Source of the DNA: Kangiellaceae bacterium
Lineage (GTDB): Bacteria; Pseudomonadota; Gammaproteobacteria; Enterobacterales; Kangiellaceae
NCBI GenBank assembly: GCA_026196875.1
Contig: JAPHTP010000027.1
Location: 1 to 32,271 of the forward strand
DNA length: 32,271 bases
Direction: 5' to 3'
The translations under genes were made by a program, and so were the position numbers. This document shows, in pieces, positions 16,591-26,838 of the stretch (position 1 is the stretch's first letter; every line of letters starts with the position of its first letter). The notes beneath the pieces were generated by a model. The model had not been told where the DNA came from. It made no database searches and worked only from the letters and a program-made list of their open reading frames with translations.

Positions 16591-19500
16591 AGCATCGCCG
16601 AGATTAATGGGATTATTTCTTGCGTAACGGTACAAATTAGTTCCATCGGCAAAACCGGCAGGATCGCTACTTGTCCAGCGGCCTAACCAGGTGGCGTAAT
16701 AACGTGCTCCAAAATAATACAGACCAGTTTCGTCATCCCGCTCTTTACCGCTGAACCGATAGCGTTTTAAGCTCAAGTCCGCGCTCGAATGAGAGGAACG
16801 ATATGCGGAAGTTCCAAAGGGGTGATAGTCTTCATAGGAGATTACTTGCGCGTTTTCGTCAGTTTCGATGCTGATCGATCCCAACAAATTACTGTGCTGA
16901 TATCGAATTAGCGGTACACCCAAAGCATTTACCGGATCACTATTCTGGCTATCGAGAACCTTGCTATCTACTTGCGCAATGTTGGATTCCCCGTCGGAAA
17001 TAAAGGTGGTCCAACGCTCAAAGGTTTTCTCTCCAGCGGCGTTATACTCGCGATAAATTTCATTGCCGCCGAGATAGATCCGCTCAATGCGCTGACCACC
17101 ATTCCGGCGGATCACCTTTCGCCGCCGTGTACCACTGGCGCCATAAACATAAAAGGCGATCCCTCCCCCTCCGAGCGGCACTTGAGTTAGCTGGTTCATC
17201 GCATTCCATTGCATGCTGGGTAAGTGCGGCATACTGATCATATTGCCGCGCAAATCGTAGTGGTATTGATCAGAGTACGGGCCAGTCACAGGATCACCAG
17301 CCCGGCTGGTAGCCACTAACCGATTGGTGCGATCACCGGGTGAATTTTGATAAGCGTATTGATAGCGACGATGCCAGTTACCTGTTCCTGTTCCCGTGTG
17401 ATGTTGAACGGATGTAATATTTCCTACGTCATCATAAGCGTATTGTTCTGTATAATTTCTCAGTGCGTTGCTGTCGTTAGCATGAGGTAACTGAGGAATG
17501 TAGGGTAAGTCAAGGTGGGTGCTTTGTCCGCCACTACCGATCCCGGCATGCTCTCTTCCTGTAGCTTTAGTCAGCTGATGAATTGCATCGTATTCAAACT
17601 TCGCTGCCGCGTTAACTACCGCATTGTTAAAGTAATGGGTTTGCTGGGCAAGATCGCGCCATTCTACAACATTGCCAATAGCATCATAGTAATACCGAAC
17701 ATCTTGTAATGCTTGTGCGGGATGAATACCGGAGTGGGATCGAGTGAGTAATCGAGTTAACCGGAAATTATTGGGATCATAACTGTATTCGCTGACGGCT
17801 CCATTGCCGAACTCGGCCTTTTCACGCATGCCGTGAACATTGTGTTGCTGACTTTGAAGAAAAGTCCGAAACGACCCTACACCACCCAGCTGAGCCTGTA
17901 ATTGATCCAGGTTATTTGCGCGATTATAAATAGGAAGTATTACGGTCCCATCGGCTAACACGGAACGAGTCGGACGATTAAGGGCATCATAGGTAACAGA
18001 GCCTTGAAAGGTTTCCGGTTCGAGCTGTGGTGCCGCCGCCGCATGGATGGCCGCAATATCTGTAAGTCCAACTAAACTCGACCAGTCTGTAAGGCTTTCA
18101 TAATTTCGTGTTAGTTGTTTGTCGATCGACAATGGGTTGAGCTTAAAGTCATTTTGTTCAACAGTTGTAACTCCCGCTTGATCATAAACTTGATAGACCT
18201 GGCCGACCATGTTGCGAGCAACGGCGTCAGGTAATCCATCTCCGTATACATGATGAGTGTGCACTGTCTCTATACCATCTTGTCTGACAAAGGCACTTAA
18301 GGGTCGATTCAAATCATCATAAGTTGCATAGAATTCTCGATCGTCGTTGTCCCAGAGTCGATACAAACGACCCATAGCGTCATTGAATAACCAGCTAGTG
18401 CCCTTTTCGGCACTCTCACCAAAAATCGGCACGCCAATCAGATTTGTCACCCCATAGGATACTTCTCGGTCTAGCTCATCAAATACTCGCGAGTATCGAC
18501 CCAATAGATCCATTTCATTACGTACCTGGGTAATTTTACCTCCGCCATGATCGGTAAAATTAATGACCGAACGTCTTAAGGAGTCGAAATGAGTGATGCT
18601 TGGAGTATTGTGATATTTAGCAGATAGCCAGGCCGCTCTGGTTTCTGGATCACTAGGCTCTGGGTCCAGAATTGGATCGGGGTTGCCGCGCGAAGTATAC
18701 CAGTCACTATCCTGCACAGTATCAATGACGTCAAAGGAGCGAACCTGCCAGATATCAAACTCGGTTTTGGTAAAAGTGCCATCGGGCAGTTCATTTCGGA
18801 TCACCCGTCCAACGGGATCAAAGTAACTGATGGAAGAAACCCCAGTTTCAACCAGCTCAGCTTCGTCTTCAAAACCAGAATGAGTGCTAAAGTAAGGATC
18901 AAATGCCTTAATCGGCATACCTTTGTTGTTGACGATAGAGCGGCCATTGCCAATCCAGCGATCATCGGTGGTTACCGTTTCCACGCTCTGACTCAACGGA
19001 TCCCAACGCTTGGCTTCCCCCGGCTCCACCTGACGCTTGCTAAGGATCAATCCTCCACTTCCATCGAAATGGCTCATGCTCTCTTGCCAAACAGAGCCTG
19101 GATTACCATGTTCTTCTCGCACCCTGGCGCGCACCCAATTGGGCCTTTGGTGGTTCATCCAGTTAAAGAGTTCATACTCCATAATCGCCGTTGGTTCGGC
19201 AAGGGTATCTCCTTCCCCCGCACCCGCCTTTCCCATAACAGCTTTTTTAACTACACAACCTAAAATATCGGTTTCTACCTGACTTCGATTTAAATTTTCA
19301 TCAATGACTTCATAGGAAGTCAGTGTTCGGTAGTCGTTCTTTGCAGAAGTTGATTGGCCAAGGGTATTGGTTTCGTTTTCGATCAATAACAAATACTGAT
19401 CAAACCCGACCCTGCTTTCTCGTCCGAAAATATCTCGTTGCCCTTCCGGCATAAAAAAACGTGAAGGCGGATCAGCTCCATAAATTAAGGTTCCGGAAGG

Positions 19501-22500
19501 AACCCACCAATTGTTATCCCCTTCGCTGTGCACATAACCGGCATCAAGCAACATGGCCAAATCAACTTTGCCTGCGTAATGTTTGGTTACTAGTCCCTGG
19601 GTAAACGCCAACTGTTCAGAATAATGAGCCAGTGCCAGTGATTCACGATCACCAAGGGCTAAAGGTGTTGATAAATCATTGCCTAGAAAATAGCGGCGCT
19701 GATGAGAGAAAAGACGTTTTTGCGGCGAACCATCTCCGTCGGTTTCATAAGGGATATTCGTTGCTAAAGAAAGATGGTTAGCAACGCCGGTGGCCGTAAC
19801 GAGAGAGCTTCCTACTGAAAATCCCAATAGCTCAAACTGGCGAGTTTCATAAGGTACCCGAAAACGAAAATTATTCGCGGTCTCTATGTCGTTAGTTAAG
19901 TCATGCTCGTTAATCGTTACATGACCTTGATTTTGGAGTGCCCAGATCTCGCCGGGTAGATCCGGTGGCCGAATTTGTCGTGGATAGTTCACCGAAGCCG
20001 AACGTAAAGGGATCCCTCTATCATCATGGGCGAGTACCATTGATTGCGTGATCTTTGGATCTCCTGGGCGGCGTTCATAATCATGGGAAATAGACTCTAG
20101 CCCAAGCACTTGAAAAACGGCTTCATAACCCTCTTGTTCTGGTTGAACTTTGCGCACCTTATAACGCTTTTCCGCCGTGTTATATGGAATTCCCTGGAGT
20201 AAGGAACCATCTTTGGAATATATTTCCTGTCGCAGAACGCTTCCTTTAAATGCCCTTTGCGATTCTTGCCATTCGGTGATTGATAAATCGGGAGGCATCA
20301 CCGAACTGGACAGTCGAAAACCACCGGCGCTGTGATCATCAAAAAACTCATCGGCATAAATCTCATCCAATAGGGCTCGATGCGAAAAGGCGCCTGTGTG
20401 ATACCAAGTAATCGTTTTACTGGGGGGTTGATGATGAGTTTCTTCAACCACATTACTTGCACCGGTCACGCTAAAGCTTTTAAAGTCCTCTGTATCCTCT
20501 ACTTCTACCCGACCAAAGCCACGAAACTCTCGGTCTTTTGCATCAAAATAACCGTGATGGTAGGAGTACTGTTGCGCATAACGAGTTTTACGTATGTAGT
20601 CTACCGTGACAATTTTAGTCACCACATGCACCGGAAAAGGTAATCGTGTCACCCAAGGATGGCCATTTAATTTATCTTGCAGATAAAAATTCGTGGAGGG
20701 TTGGTAGTCAAAAAAAACTTCGCGTCCCTGATTATTGATCGCGCTTTTCAACAGGTGTGGTTTTTTGCTATCCATGATGTCGATGTATTTCAGCGGCGCT
20801 CTAGCATCACCAGGAAGTGGACTCGACCAAACAACGCACGCTGTGCCGGAACCGAGTAAATCGAAAACTTCCACACTCGACAATTCATCAAGTTTTGGAA
20901 ATGCATCAAGCTGATGACGTTCCGACCAGCTATTGCCTTTCAGATTTAACCAGAAGTCGAATCGCGATTGTCCCAGATAAATCATGTCGGTATTACCGCT
21001 ACCATCGATATCGGCAAACCTAAGCAGCAGCGCGTTAAAATGATCTTCGCTATCAAACCGTGGCGCGTTAGCCATGGATAATTTATGGCTGAATCTACCG
21101 TAACCTAAATTGGCCCAGTAACAGATTTCCCCATTACGGATCCGGACTAAATCCGTAAGTCCATCGCCGCTCATATCCGCAGTTAAAAATAACTCGCGCG
21201 GATCCTGAAATACAATGCGCGGTCCGGCTTCTTCATCGAGCGCCTTCGACAGCCGGTTCGCTTCACCAAATCCTTCAATTCCTAAACCTGGATGCCACTC
21301 AAAAAATTCATCATCGGTGAGCAAAACATCCACCTGCCCGTCGCCGGTTAAATCAATCAACCGGGAATTGGGCATATTGAGTCGTTCATAAGTAGGTGCT
21401 TTAGCCAGCGGGACAAATGGTTGCCACTGAAAATTATCTTGCTGGAAGAAACCTACGGGTTGTTTCCAATGCACCAAAGCCGGCTGGCCTGTTCCGTCAA
21501 GATTTTGCAGTACTAGCTCGCCGAGCTCCAGACCCGCAAATGATGGTTGCTCTGCTAAAGCAGACGCTGGAGTAAACTCTCCCTGGCCCAAGTTTTCTTT
21601 ATAAAATAAAGTACCTTGAGATTCTTTGAGAATTCCTGATAAGCCCTCACCATAGAGATCCATCCAACGATATTCCCGTCCATCAATACCACGTGGTGCG
21701 CCTGGCAATTCGCCATCGGTAATAGTGTGGACTTCCCTACTCCATTGGTGGGATTGGTATTGATAAGCAACCGGTGGGGTTTCCTGTACATCATAAGTAT
21801 TGCCGGGCGCAGTATAGCGATACCCTTTTTGTACGATGGCTCGTAAAAACGTATTACCATCTGTCGTGATGTAATCATCCGGCAAATCATCTTCTGGCTC
21901 AGAAGAATAAGTAAAATCTGTACTCATCACCAGGTATGGATTGATGGGTAATTCATCAAATCGATGGAACAACAACACGCGGCGACATAAACGGTAAGTT
22001 CTAATATCAAACCCCGCTCGGAAATTTGAAAACGGATAGTCTCTTACCGGCCAGTTAATTGACTCGTTTAATTCCGGAAAATCAGTATCATGTTCGCCGT
22101 AATCAAACACTGTTTGAAATAGAAAATCATCTTCACCTGGAAATGGATTACCACGAAAATACGGTGTTTTGTTTCCCTGAAATACTCGCTTAATGTAGCA
22201 ATTTGTGCAGTTCCGGAGATCCCGGTTTCGCTCTGATAAAGTAGGTGTTACGTTGACAAAATCTTCATGTTTGTATTCATAGCAAACCAGGTTGCCTTTA
22301 TCGTCAAAGCTATGGGATAACTTCCATTCGTAGGTACGGCCATTGGGATCTGATGGAGCCGAAAGACGCGCGTTTGCGGTATAACCAAAAAGAGAAACAA
22401 TGTTATCCGAAGAAATCACCCGCCAATGGATCTGTCCATCTACTTTCGCAGTCCACTTTTCTATTCTTTGCCAGCTGCCTTCAATGCGTGTTCGAAAAAG

Positions 22501-22956
22501 TTCAACGTGATGATCCGTTTCGTCACGAGTTTTAGCTTGCCAGCTTCCGGAAACGGAATGCTGTTCCAGAAGTGGAACTAATTCATCTCCTCCCGTAACC
22601 AAAAAGTGATCGTTTTCATCGTAACGAGGAAGTTTTTTATCGGATTGTCTTTTAATTGATGGGATCGAAACGTTCCAGCCCAACCCGAATGCAGAGTCGC
22701 CACTGCCTGAGTTGTAACCGAGTGATAACCCTAAGCCAAATCCGCGACTACCTCGATAAGGAAGTGCGACTGATGTACCGTTAGTACCATTAACTGCATT
22801 GACTTGAAACTTTTCGTCAATGGATTTAATAGCACCTCCACCGCGTGGAAGTTCGATACCAGGTAAGGGGTTATGAGGGCTTTGCGCCGAAGTGAGTTGA
22901 TCAGATTTAAGGTTAGACTGCTCCCTGTGTGTCGACAACCCTATCTCTTGCTCCAT
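15253..22956 (-). CDS. Fused TcB-TcC toxin cocoon with Rhs core and C-terminal payload
   Basis: This is a 2567-aa protein combining the B and C subunits of a Tc toxin, which together form the hollow shell that holds the toxic domain. Order: SpvB-like N terminus (LPGIELPRGGGAIKSIDEKF, from ~30); FG-GAP/VCBS-like repeats (LTGDGQVDVL ~535, MSGDGLTDLV ~595, IDGSGNTDMI ~650); TcB middle domains; YD/Rhs repeats through ~1300-2060; and the Rhs core ending GKERDDETGLYYFGARYY (~2065) and SDPAGFADGTNLYRYARNNP (~2100-2120), where such proteins self-cleave. The last ~445 residues are the payload. Fused B-C proteins are known in other bacteria. The start ATG has only a weak upstream GGA. It is first in the apparent operon, with a 270-base gap upstream. 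Confidence 0.92.
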   Translation of the reverse strand: MEQEIGLSTHREQSNLKSDQLTSAQSPHNPLPGIELPRGGGAIKSIDEKFQVNAVNGTNGTSVALPYRGSRGFGLGLSLGYNSGSGDSAFGLGWNVSIPSIKRQSDKKLPRYDENDHFLVTGGDELVPLLEQHSVSGSWQAKTRDETDHHVELFRTRIEGSWQRIEKWTAKVDGQIHWRVISSDNIVSLFGYTANARLSAPSDPNGRTYEWKLSHSFDDKGNLVCYEYKHEDFVNVTPTLSERNRDLRNCTNCYIKRVFQGNKTPYFRGNPFPGEDDFLFQTVFDYGEHDTDFPELNESINWPVRDYPFSNFRAGFDIRTYRLCRRVLLFHRFDELPINPYLVMSTDFTYSSEPEDDLPDDYITTDGNTFLRAIVQKGYRYTAPGNTYDVQETPPVAYQYQSHQWSREVHTITDGELPGAPRGIDGREYRWMDLYGEGLSGILKESQGTLFYKENLGQGEFTPASALAEQPSFAGLELGELVLQNLDGTGQPALVHWKQPVGFFQQDNFQWQPFVPLAKAPTYERLNMPNSRLIDLTGDGQVDVLLTDDEFFEWHPGLGIEGFGEANRLSKALDEEAGPRIVFQDPRELFLTADMSGDGLTDLVRIRNGEICYWANLGYGRFSHKLSMANAPRFDSEDHFNALLLRFADIDGSGNTDMIYLGQSRFDFWLNLKGNSWSERHQLDAFPKLDELSSVEVFDLLGSGTACVVWSSPLPGDARAPLKYIDIMDSKKPHLLKSAINNQGREVFFDYQPSTNFYLQDKLNGHPWVTRLPFPVHVVTKIVTVDYIRKTRYAQQYSYHHGYFDAKDREFRGFGRVEVEDTEDFKSFSVTGASNVVEETHHQPPSKTITWYHTGAFSHRALLDEIYADEFFDDHSAGGFRLSSSVMPPDLSITEWQESQRAFKGSVLRQEIYSKDGSLLQGIPYNTAEKRYKVRKVQPEQEGYEAVFQVLGLESISHDYERRPGDPKITQSMVLAHDDRGIPLRSASVNYPRQIRPPDLPGEIWALQNQGHVTINEHDLTNDIETANNFRFRVPYETRQFELLGFSVGSSLVTATGVANHLSLATNIPYETDGDGSPQKRLFSHQRRYFLGNDLSTPLALGDRESLALAHYSEQLAFTQGLVTKHYAGKVDLAMLLDAGYVHSEGDNNWWVPSGTLIYGADPPSRFFMPEGQRDIFGRESRVGFDQYLLLIENETNTLGQSTSAKNDYRTLTSYEVIDENLNRSQVETDILGCVVKKAVMGKAGAGEGDTLAEPTAIMEYELFNWMNHQRPNWVRARVREEHGNPGSVWQESMSHFDGSGGLILSKRQVEPGEAKRWDPLSQSVETVTTDDRWIGNGRSIVNNKGMPIKAFDPYFSTHSGFEDEAELVETGVSSISYFDPVGRVIRNELPDGTFTKTEFDIWQVRSFDVIDTVQDSDWYTSRGNPDPILDPEPSDPETRAAWLSAKYHNTPSITHFDSLRRSVINFTDHGGGKITQVRNEMDLLGRYSRVFDELDREVSYGVTNLIGVPIFGESAEKGTSWLFNDAMGRLYRLWDNDDREFYATYDDLNRPLSAFVRQDGIETVHTHHVYGDGLPDAVARNMVGQVYQVYDQAGVTTVEQNDFKLNPLSIDKQLTRNYESLTDWSSLVGLTDIAAIHAAAAPQLEPETFQGSVTYDALNRPTRSVLADGTVILPIYNRANNLDQLQAQLGGVGSFRTFLQSQQHNVHGMREKAEFGNGAVSEYSYDPNNFRLTRLLTRSHSGIHPAQALQDVRYYYDAIGNVVEWRDLAQQTHYFNNAVVNAAAKFEYDAIHQLTKATGREHAGIGSGGQSTHLDLPYIPQLPHANDSNALRNYTEQYAYDDVGNITSVQHHTGTGTGNWHRRYQYAYQNSPGDRTNRLVATSRAGDPVTGPYSDQYHYDLRGNMISMPHLPSMQWNAMNQLTQVPLGGGGIAFYVYGASGTRRRKVIRRNGGQRIERIYLGGNEIYREYNAAGEKTFERWTTFISDGESNIAQVDSKVLDSQNSDPVNALGVPLIRYQHSNLLGSISIETDENAQVISYEDYHPFGTSAYRSSHSSADLSLKRYRFSGKERDDETGLYYFGARYYATWLGRWTSSDPAGFADGTNLYRYARNNPINLGDANGTFPTLVQGSEQLDNPDPPPIAYGEDRNAAIEHYNGMTWRGTAQFELEDGSRATLAFTYRIRVTGVERVTQSNTAEAGEYAGKQFWSITERTVVPGSVQWANPNEGDGAGGDGDGDGDAQGQGAGPGPAATGVGGAVIRNNPEGRVLGVPPEVEGDKLGRLQEHTRQRLAGRNTGPANPTGARRNTPEQRAALREFRERMGYPNGRQPAGTAAGHRIDMQYDLSNEMGNHWRDYIEEGRVRNTDDGREGFRLMNQQGHPQGEPFGAVARDGQTRFWQTERFRGRMRFGGAALTGVGTVFSGFGLYQDIMAGDVPMGIGDAMGVVGGGLELYSLTGGMTAGCATVGGLSALGLGITLSGAAIAVTSGVSGYRAYQRGDTAGAIAGGVGVVGGTMMAAGGAIATASAAGVAMAPALVAAAPVLIAAGAVLALGVGIYHAGDYFGWW

Positions 22957-23123
22957 AACAACACATCCGTGTTCTCGTTAGGGTTCGACCAGTCTATGCT
23001 TGGTTTTTGCTTTTTTCAATTTAAATTGGAAGAGTTTTTCAAATAATATCATCCAGAGATAAAGCGCGGGTTTTAGGGATTTCAAGTTTTAGTAAGAGTT
23101 TCAATGTAGCTACTTCTTCAAAA

Positions 23124-23202
23124 CTGAAGGCCCAGAACAAAAAATATTCGTTCTAAGGCCTCTAACTATGACGCATTTATAACCTCAATAATTGGGCTTC
23201 AG
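23124..23202. repeat. Imperfect inverted repeats in the gap before the Tc operon
   Basis: Within the 270-base gap between the CHAT/STAND gene and the TcB-TcC start, CTGAAGGCCC (23124-23133) faces GGGCTTCAG (23194-23202), which would pair except for one extra G. Inside, AGAAC (23134-23138) faces GTTCT (23150-23154), flanked by GGCC on both sides (23129-23132 and 23157-23160). These could be alternative stems in a leader RNA, an operator, or a weak bidirectional terminator. No good sigma-70 promoter could be assigned on the minus strand. Confidence 0.3.
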
Positions 23203-23226
23203 AATTATCACACAATAGGTTTGTAA

Positions 23227-26200
23227 CTATACTATTGCAGTTGTTGAATACTCCCTAGGCTTAACCGTACCCTCCGGCACTTCGCTTTCAAAATACCTCT
23301 CAAACTCTGATATACCCATCTTTCCTTCAATTTCGAACAAACGCAATTTTAGCTGTTCAATTTTAGCAGGAATATTCTCCTGTATTGCTTTAACCCAAAC
23401 TTCGCAATAATAAGAAAGTGCGCGCGAATAATCGCCTTCAAGAAAATGGATCTCGCTTTGAATTCCATTGAGCATTTCGGAATATTGTTCTACATCCTCA
23501 GCATCACGAATTTGATTGAGAAGGGCTTGTGCATCCGTTAATTGTGCGTAAGCTACTCGAGTTAATAGAACATCGACTAGTTGCTTAGTTTTAAATCCAG
23601 GCGGAGATTCTGTATATGGTATATCGTTAAGAATACGATTTTCGTAGGCAAGAGCTTGTTCTGTCTCCCCTAGTTCGTAGTGATACCTTGAGAGTGACTT
23701 TAGAGATTGGCATATCATTTGCCAAGCATCATAACGGGTGTAAACATCCAACATTTTTTTTGTAATTGCTATGCAGCTTTTCCACTTCGTTTGAATTTGA
23801 TAATACCTATCTAGAAATAGAGAAACCTGTTGTAATAATGAGAGTTGCTGGTTTTGCCCAGTTTCAGCAAATGTATCAAACCAAGTCTGCCATATTTCGG
23901 CACCGCTTGTTATTTTGGGGCTATCTTTAGCCTGTGGAGAATTTAAAACACCTGTTACCAGTGAAAGCCAGGCCAGCTTCTCTTCGGCTGTGGTTTTGTC
24001 GGTTACGCCAGGCAAGGGAGATCTATCTAGTAACTTGAGTAACCATTCATTAGTTTCTCTCTCTAACTTAGCTTGTTGCATTAATTGCTCAAATGAATTT
24101 TTTACTCCTATGAAACCTTTGAAGTCTTTGTTAAACCACAGTTTTTCAAAGTGCCCAACCCAAACTCTACGATTAATAAGGAGGTTGTTCGAGATATTAG
24201 GGTTTGGCTGTTGGATCACATGACGTGATAATAGTCGTATTCCTTCACAAACTATTTGACTAAAGTACAACTGATACTTATCTTCGCTTATATGTTTAAA
24301 TAAGCCAGTAGAGCGTTTAGCCTTAACAAAGCTCAGACATTTTTGAGCAACTATATGGCCATGTGGAAAACGAGTTACAAAGCCGGCGGAGCGCCAATGT
24401 TGAATTGCATCTTGAAACTTCTGCTTATTTTCGTCCTTCTTACTGTCTACATTTTCAGCATCACTAGTACTTTCAAGTTTGTTGCTACCTCCTTCTACTT
24501 CATTGCTTAAAATAGAAATAAGTGATTGTGCTGGGGCAAAACTCTCGGCTTGATCAAAGGCAGTCATAAACATTTCGAGCAACAAGCCCTTAGTTTCGGC
24601 ACACAGAATTAGCAATCGTTGCCATAAAGGATCCATTAAGTTCCATTGCCATTCGTAAAACTGGGTAATCTTGGTTTCTTGTGTATCATCTTTTAGGTAT
24701 TTGGTGGAGTGTTTGGTTAAGTCTTCAACATTATAGGAGGTTAGCAATGGAATCAATTTTCTAGTTAACCAAGGATTTCCATTTGATGTCAGGAATAAGT
24801 CGTCCCAGTTCTGAGATTCGCTTATCTTCGTGAGTTTTTCCTCAGAAATTTTCTCATTGTGTAAACATCCAACGGCTAAAACTTTTTGTTCGATGAGAGC
24901 GAGCGGCGTTAACTCAATACGGTGCAATGCTCCATCAATAAAGGAAGTATTTGAGTCGCTACTTACGATGACTTTATGGCCTTCAGATGACAAGCTTTGA
25001 AGAAACTGTTTTAGCTCTCCAGATTGAGAGTCAGAAACGTCGATTTGGGATATATTATCCAACACAAAACAACAATGAAGTTCGGCGAGTCTTTCTTTAA
25101 CTTCTAAAGTCTGTTCAGGATTAAGAGTCAGCAGTGGAGCGATCATTTGCAATATATCTTTGGTCGAATAGAACGCCTCTGAGAAATCAAAATAGAAACC
25201 AAAATCAATTAATTTCTTTTGGGCAAAATACAAGTTGACCAAGTGAACAATATGCGTCTTACCAGCGCCCTCCTCTCCGATAATAGCAAGCGATTGTTTC
25301 TCACCGTTAAGTTTTGCAACTTCCAGTCGGTCAATCACTTCAAGAGCTTGGCCGTCAGATACAACGTCAAGCATAGGAGGTAAAAACTCCGTTCTAAAGC
25401 CATGCAACTTATTGAAGAAAGAGTCTGCATTGGGAGAATGACCAGGAGCACCTGACTCAACGGCTGTATCGAAAAATTCAATAGACTGCTTACTATAATG
25501 AATTAGTAGAGGCCAAGCCTGGAGAGAGATAGGAGTTGGCGTCATAAAACTAGATTCGGTTTGTGCTTGCAATTGCTTGCGAGCTTCAACAACAGCTCTC
25601 GCCAGGTTATGGCCTTTTTTGATTTGGGAATAGATAGCGTCAAAACATTGCTTGCTTGTCCAGGGATCGGTAACTTGCCCCAAGCCAATCACATTACCCA
25701 GCCCTTGCTGCTGCGTAAGCATTCCGATTAAAGCTAATCCTGATGAAGGAGATACCGTCTCGGTCTTTTTCAGATACTTACCGGCGTCAATGTTTAATAG
25801 CCCAACTTTATTTTTAACTAGTATTTGAGCAATTTCTTTTATATCTACTAGTGTTTCATTTCCGCCAGCTTCAACAAATACCAACTTAGCCGTCTCGCTT
25901 TCCAAAACAATTGGTCCGTTGTAGTGCAGGATGTGTATTGGTTTTTTCTTGTCTTGTAAGCGCCTTCTTAATGTGTCTCCATCAATTGTTCGGTGAAGTT
26001 CAAAATCTATTGCCCCGTCTCCGCTTATGGACTCTAAGCATGAATTTATCCCGTGGCTGGCGGTAAAAGGTAACTCAATCGATTCCGGTCTGGAAACGAC
26101 ATACAAGACTCTTAGAGGTTTAACTTCCTCCAATTTGTTTTTGTTTCTTTCATGCTTCAGATTGGGATTATTACCTCCACCTAATAATCCAGCAATGTCT

Positions 26201-26724
26201 TCTTGTGGTGGTGAAGGCGCTTTGAGTTGATAGTGAATTTCAGGGTAATCAATAGGAAAGTCTTGCTGAATAAACTGCCGTACAAAACATTTAGTCACGC
26301 TTGATAAAACATATTTTGACTCGTGAAGAATCATGTTTTCCCAAAGTTCTTTAAAAAAAGTAGTTCTTGTTGATTCAAGTTGAACTCTTAAATTCTGGTA
26401 GCCTTGCTCTTCGATAGCTTCGATGATCTTAATTAGTTGATAATCTTCACCTAACAGTTCGTCGCCGATGTATTGGCCATATTTGATCAGCTTCTCGGCT
26501 ACCCCGGAGTCATCTTGAGTTCTGACAGAATCACCTCCAGCCTTTGCTGATAGCTGAGTGTACTCGGCAAAATACCAGGCCAGTTTTTGATAGAAACTCT
26601 CGTACACGGGCGAGTTATAAGATTCTGTGATAAATGACTCGGTATGACTCCCATTGTCAAAAACTATTTGAATTCTATCCCGTGAATTTTCTTTCGCTGG
26701 TATATCTTTAAATCGTAGTAACAT
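23227..26724 (-). CDS. CHAT-like / STAND NTPase / TPR-like protein with degenerate caspase-like site
   Basis: This is a 1165-aa multidomain protein. Residues ~1-410 follow the layout of CHAT (caspase-like) modules: LRVLYVVSRPE at 204-214, HILHYNGP at 264-271, LLNIDAGKYL at 309-318, ending near AWPLLIHY. In active CHAT proteins the second site reads G-H-G and the fourth carries D/N-A-C; here they read G-P-I and D-A-G315, so both catalytic residues seem absent. Residues ~440-800 form a STAND NTPase: Walker A GEEGAGKT (483-490), Walker B CCFVLDNIS (~551-559). The rest is helical with TPR-like pairs (ETEQALAYENRI, GDYSRALSYYCE). STAND proteins sense ligands and signal by oligomerising. It is co-oriented between polyketide and toxin genes, and could be a regulator, a scaffold or a defence protein. 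Confidence 0.8.
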   Translation of the reverse strand: MLLRFKDIPAKENSRDRIQIVFDNGSHTESFITESYNSPVYESFYQKLAWYFAEYTQLSAKAGGDSVRTQDDSGVAEKLIKYGQYIGDELLGEDYQLIKIIEAIEEQGYQNLRVQLESTRTTFFKELWENMILHESKYVLSSVTKCFVRQFIQQDFPIDYPEIHYQLKAPSPPQEDIAGLLGGGNNPNLKHERNKNKLEEVKPLRVLYVVSRPESIELPFTASHGINSCLESISGDGAIDFELHRTIDGDTLRRRLQDKKKPIHILHYNGPIVLESETAKLVFVEAGGNETLVDIKEIAQILVKNKVGLLNIDAGKYLKKTETVSPSSGLALIGMLTQQQGLGNVIGLGQVTDPWTSKQCFDAIYSQIKKGHNLARAVVEARKQLQAQTESSFMTPTPISLQAWPLLIHYSKQSIEFFDTAVESGAPGHSPNADSFFNKLHGFRTEFLPPMLDVVSDGQALEVIDRLEVAKLNGEKQSLAIIGEEGAGKTHIVHLVNLYFAQKKLIDFGFYFDFSEAFYSTKDILQMIAPLLTLNPEQTLEVKERLAELHCCFVLDNISQIDVSDSQSGELKQFLQSLSSEGHKVIVSSDSNTSFIDGALHRIELTPLALIEQKVLAVGCLHNEKISEEKLTKISESQNWDDLFLTSNGNPWLTRKLIPLLTSYNVEDLTKHSTKYLKDDTQETKITQFYEWQWNLMDPLWQRLLILCAETKGLLLEMFMTAFDQAESFAPAQSLISILSNEVEGGSNKLESTSDAENVDSKKDENKQKFQDAIQHWRSAGFVTRFPHGHIVAQKCLSFVKAKRSTGLFKHISEDKYQLYFSQIVCEGIRLLSRHVIQQPNPNISNNLLINRRVWVGHFEKLWFNKDFKGFIGVKNSFEQLMQQAKLERETNEWLLKLLDRSPLPGVTDKTTAEEKLAWLSLVTGVLNSPQAKDSPKITSGAEIWQTWFDTFAETGQNQQLSLLQQVSLFLDRYYQIQTKWKSCIAITKKMLDVYTRYDAWQMICQSLKSLSRYHYELGETEQALAYENRILNDIPYTESPPGFKTKQLVDVLLTRVAYAQLTDAQALLNQIRDAEDVEQYSEMLNGIQSEIHFLEGDYSRALSYYCEVWVKAIQENIPAKIEQLKLRLFEIEGKMGISEFERYFESEVPEGTVKPREYSTTAIV

Positions 26725-26838
26725 TAAACTGCACTCTTCAATTTTTACTTTATTAAACTAGTAACATTTTTGTCTTTAATAATTGTTTTTTCTAATATTT
26801 AAATACACTTCTATCCATCTGATTCAGGGCTTATTGAG

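Noticed and set aside
15670-22535. Short open frames inside the TcB-TcC gene
   Set aside because: All overlap a continuous Rhs/TcB frame with clear motifs and show no own starts or families.
22957-23226. Sigma-70 promoter for the Tc operon
   Set aside because: A GATAAT-like -10 can be found near 23204-23209 on the minus strand, but no -35 lies at the right distance.
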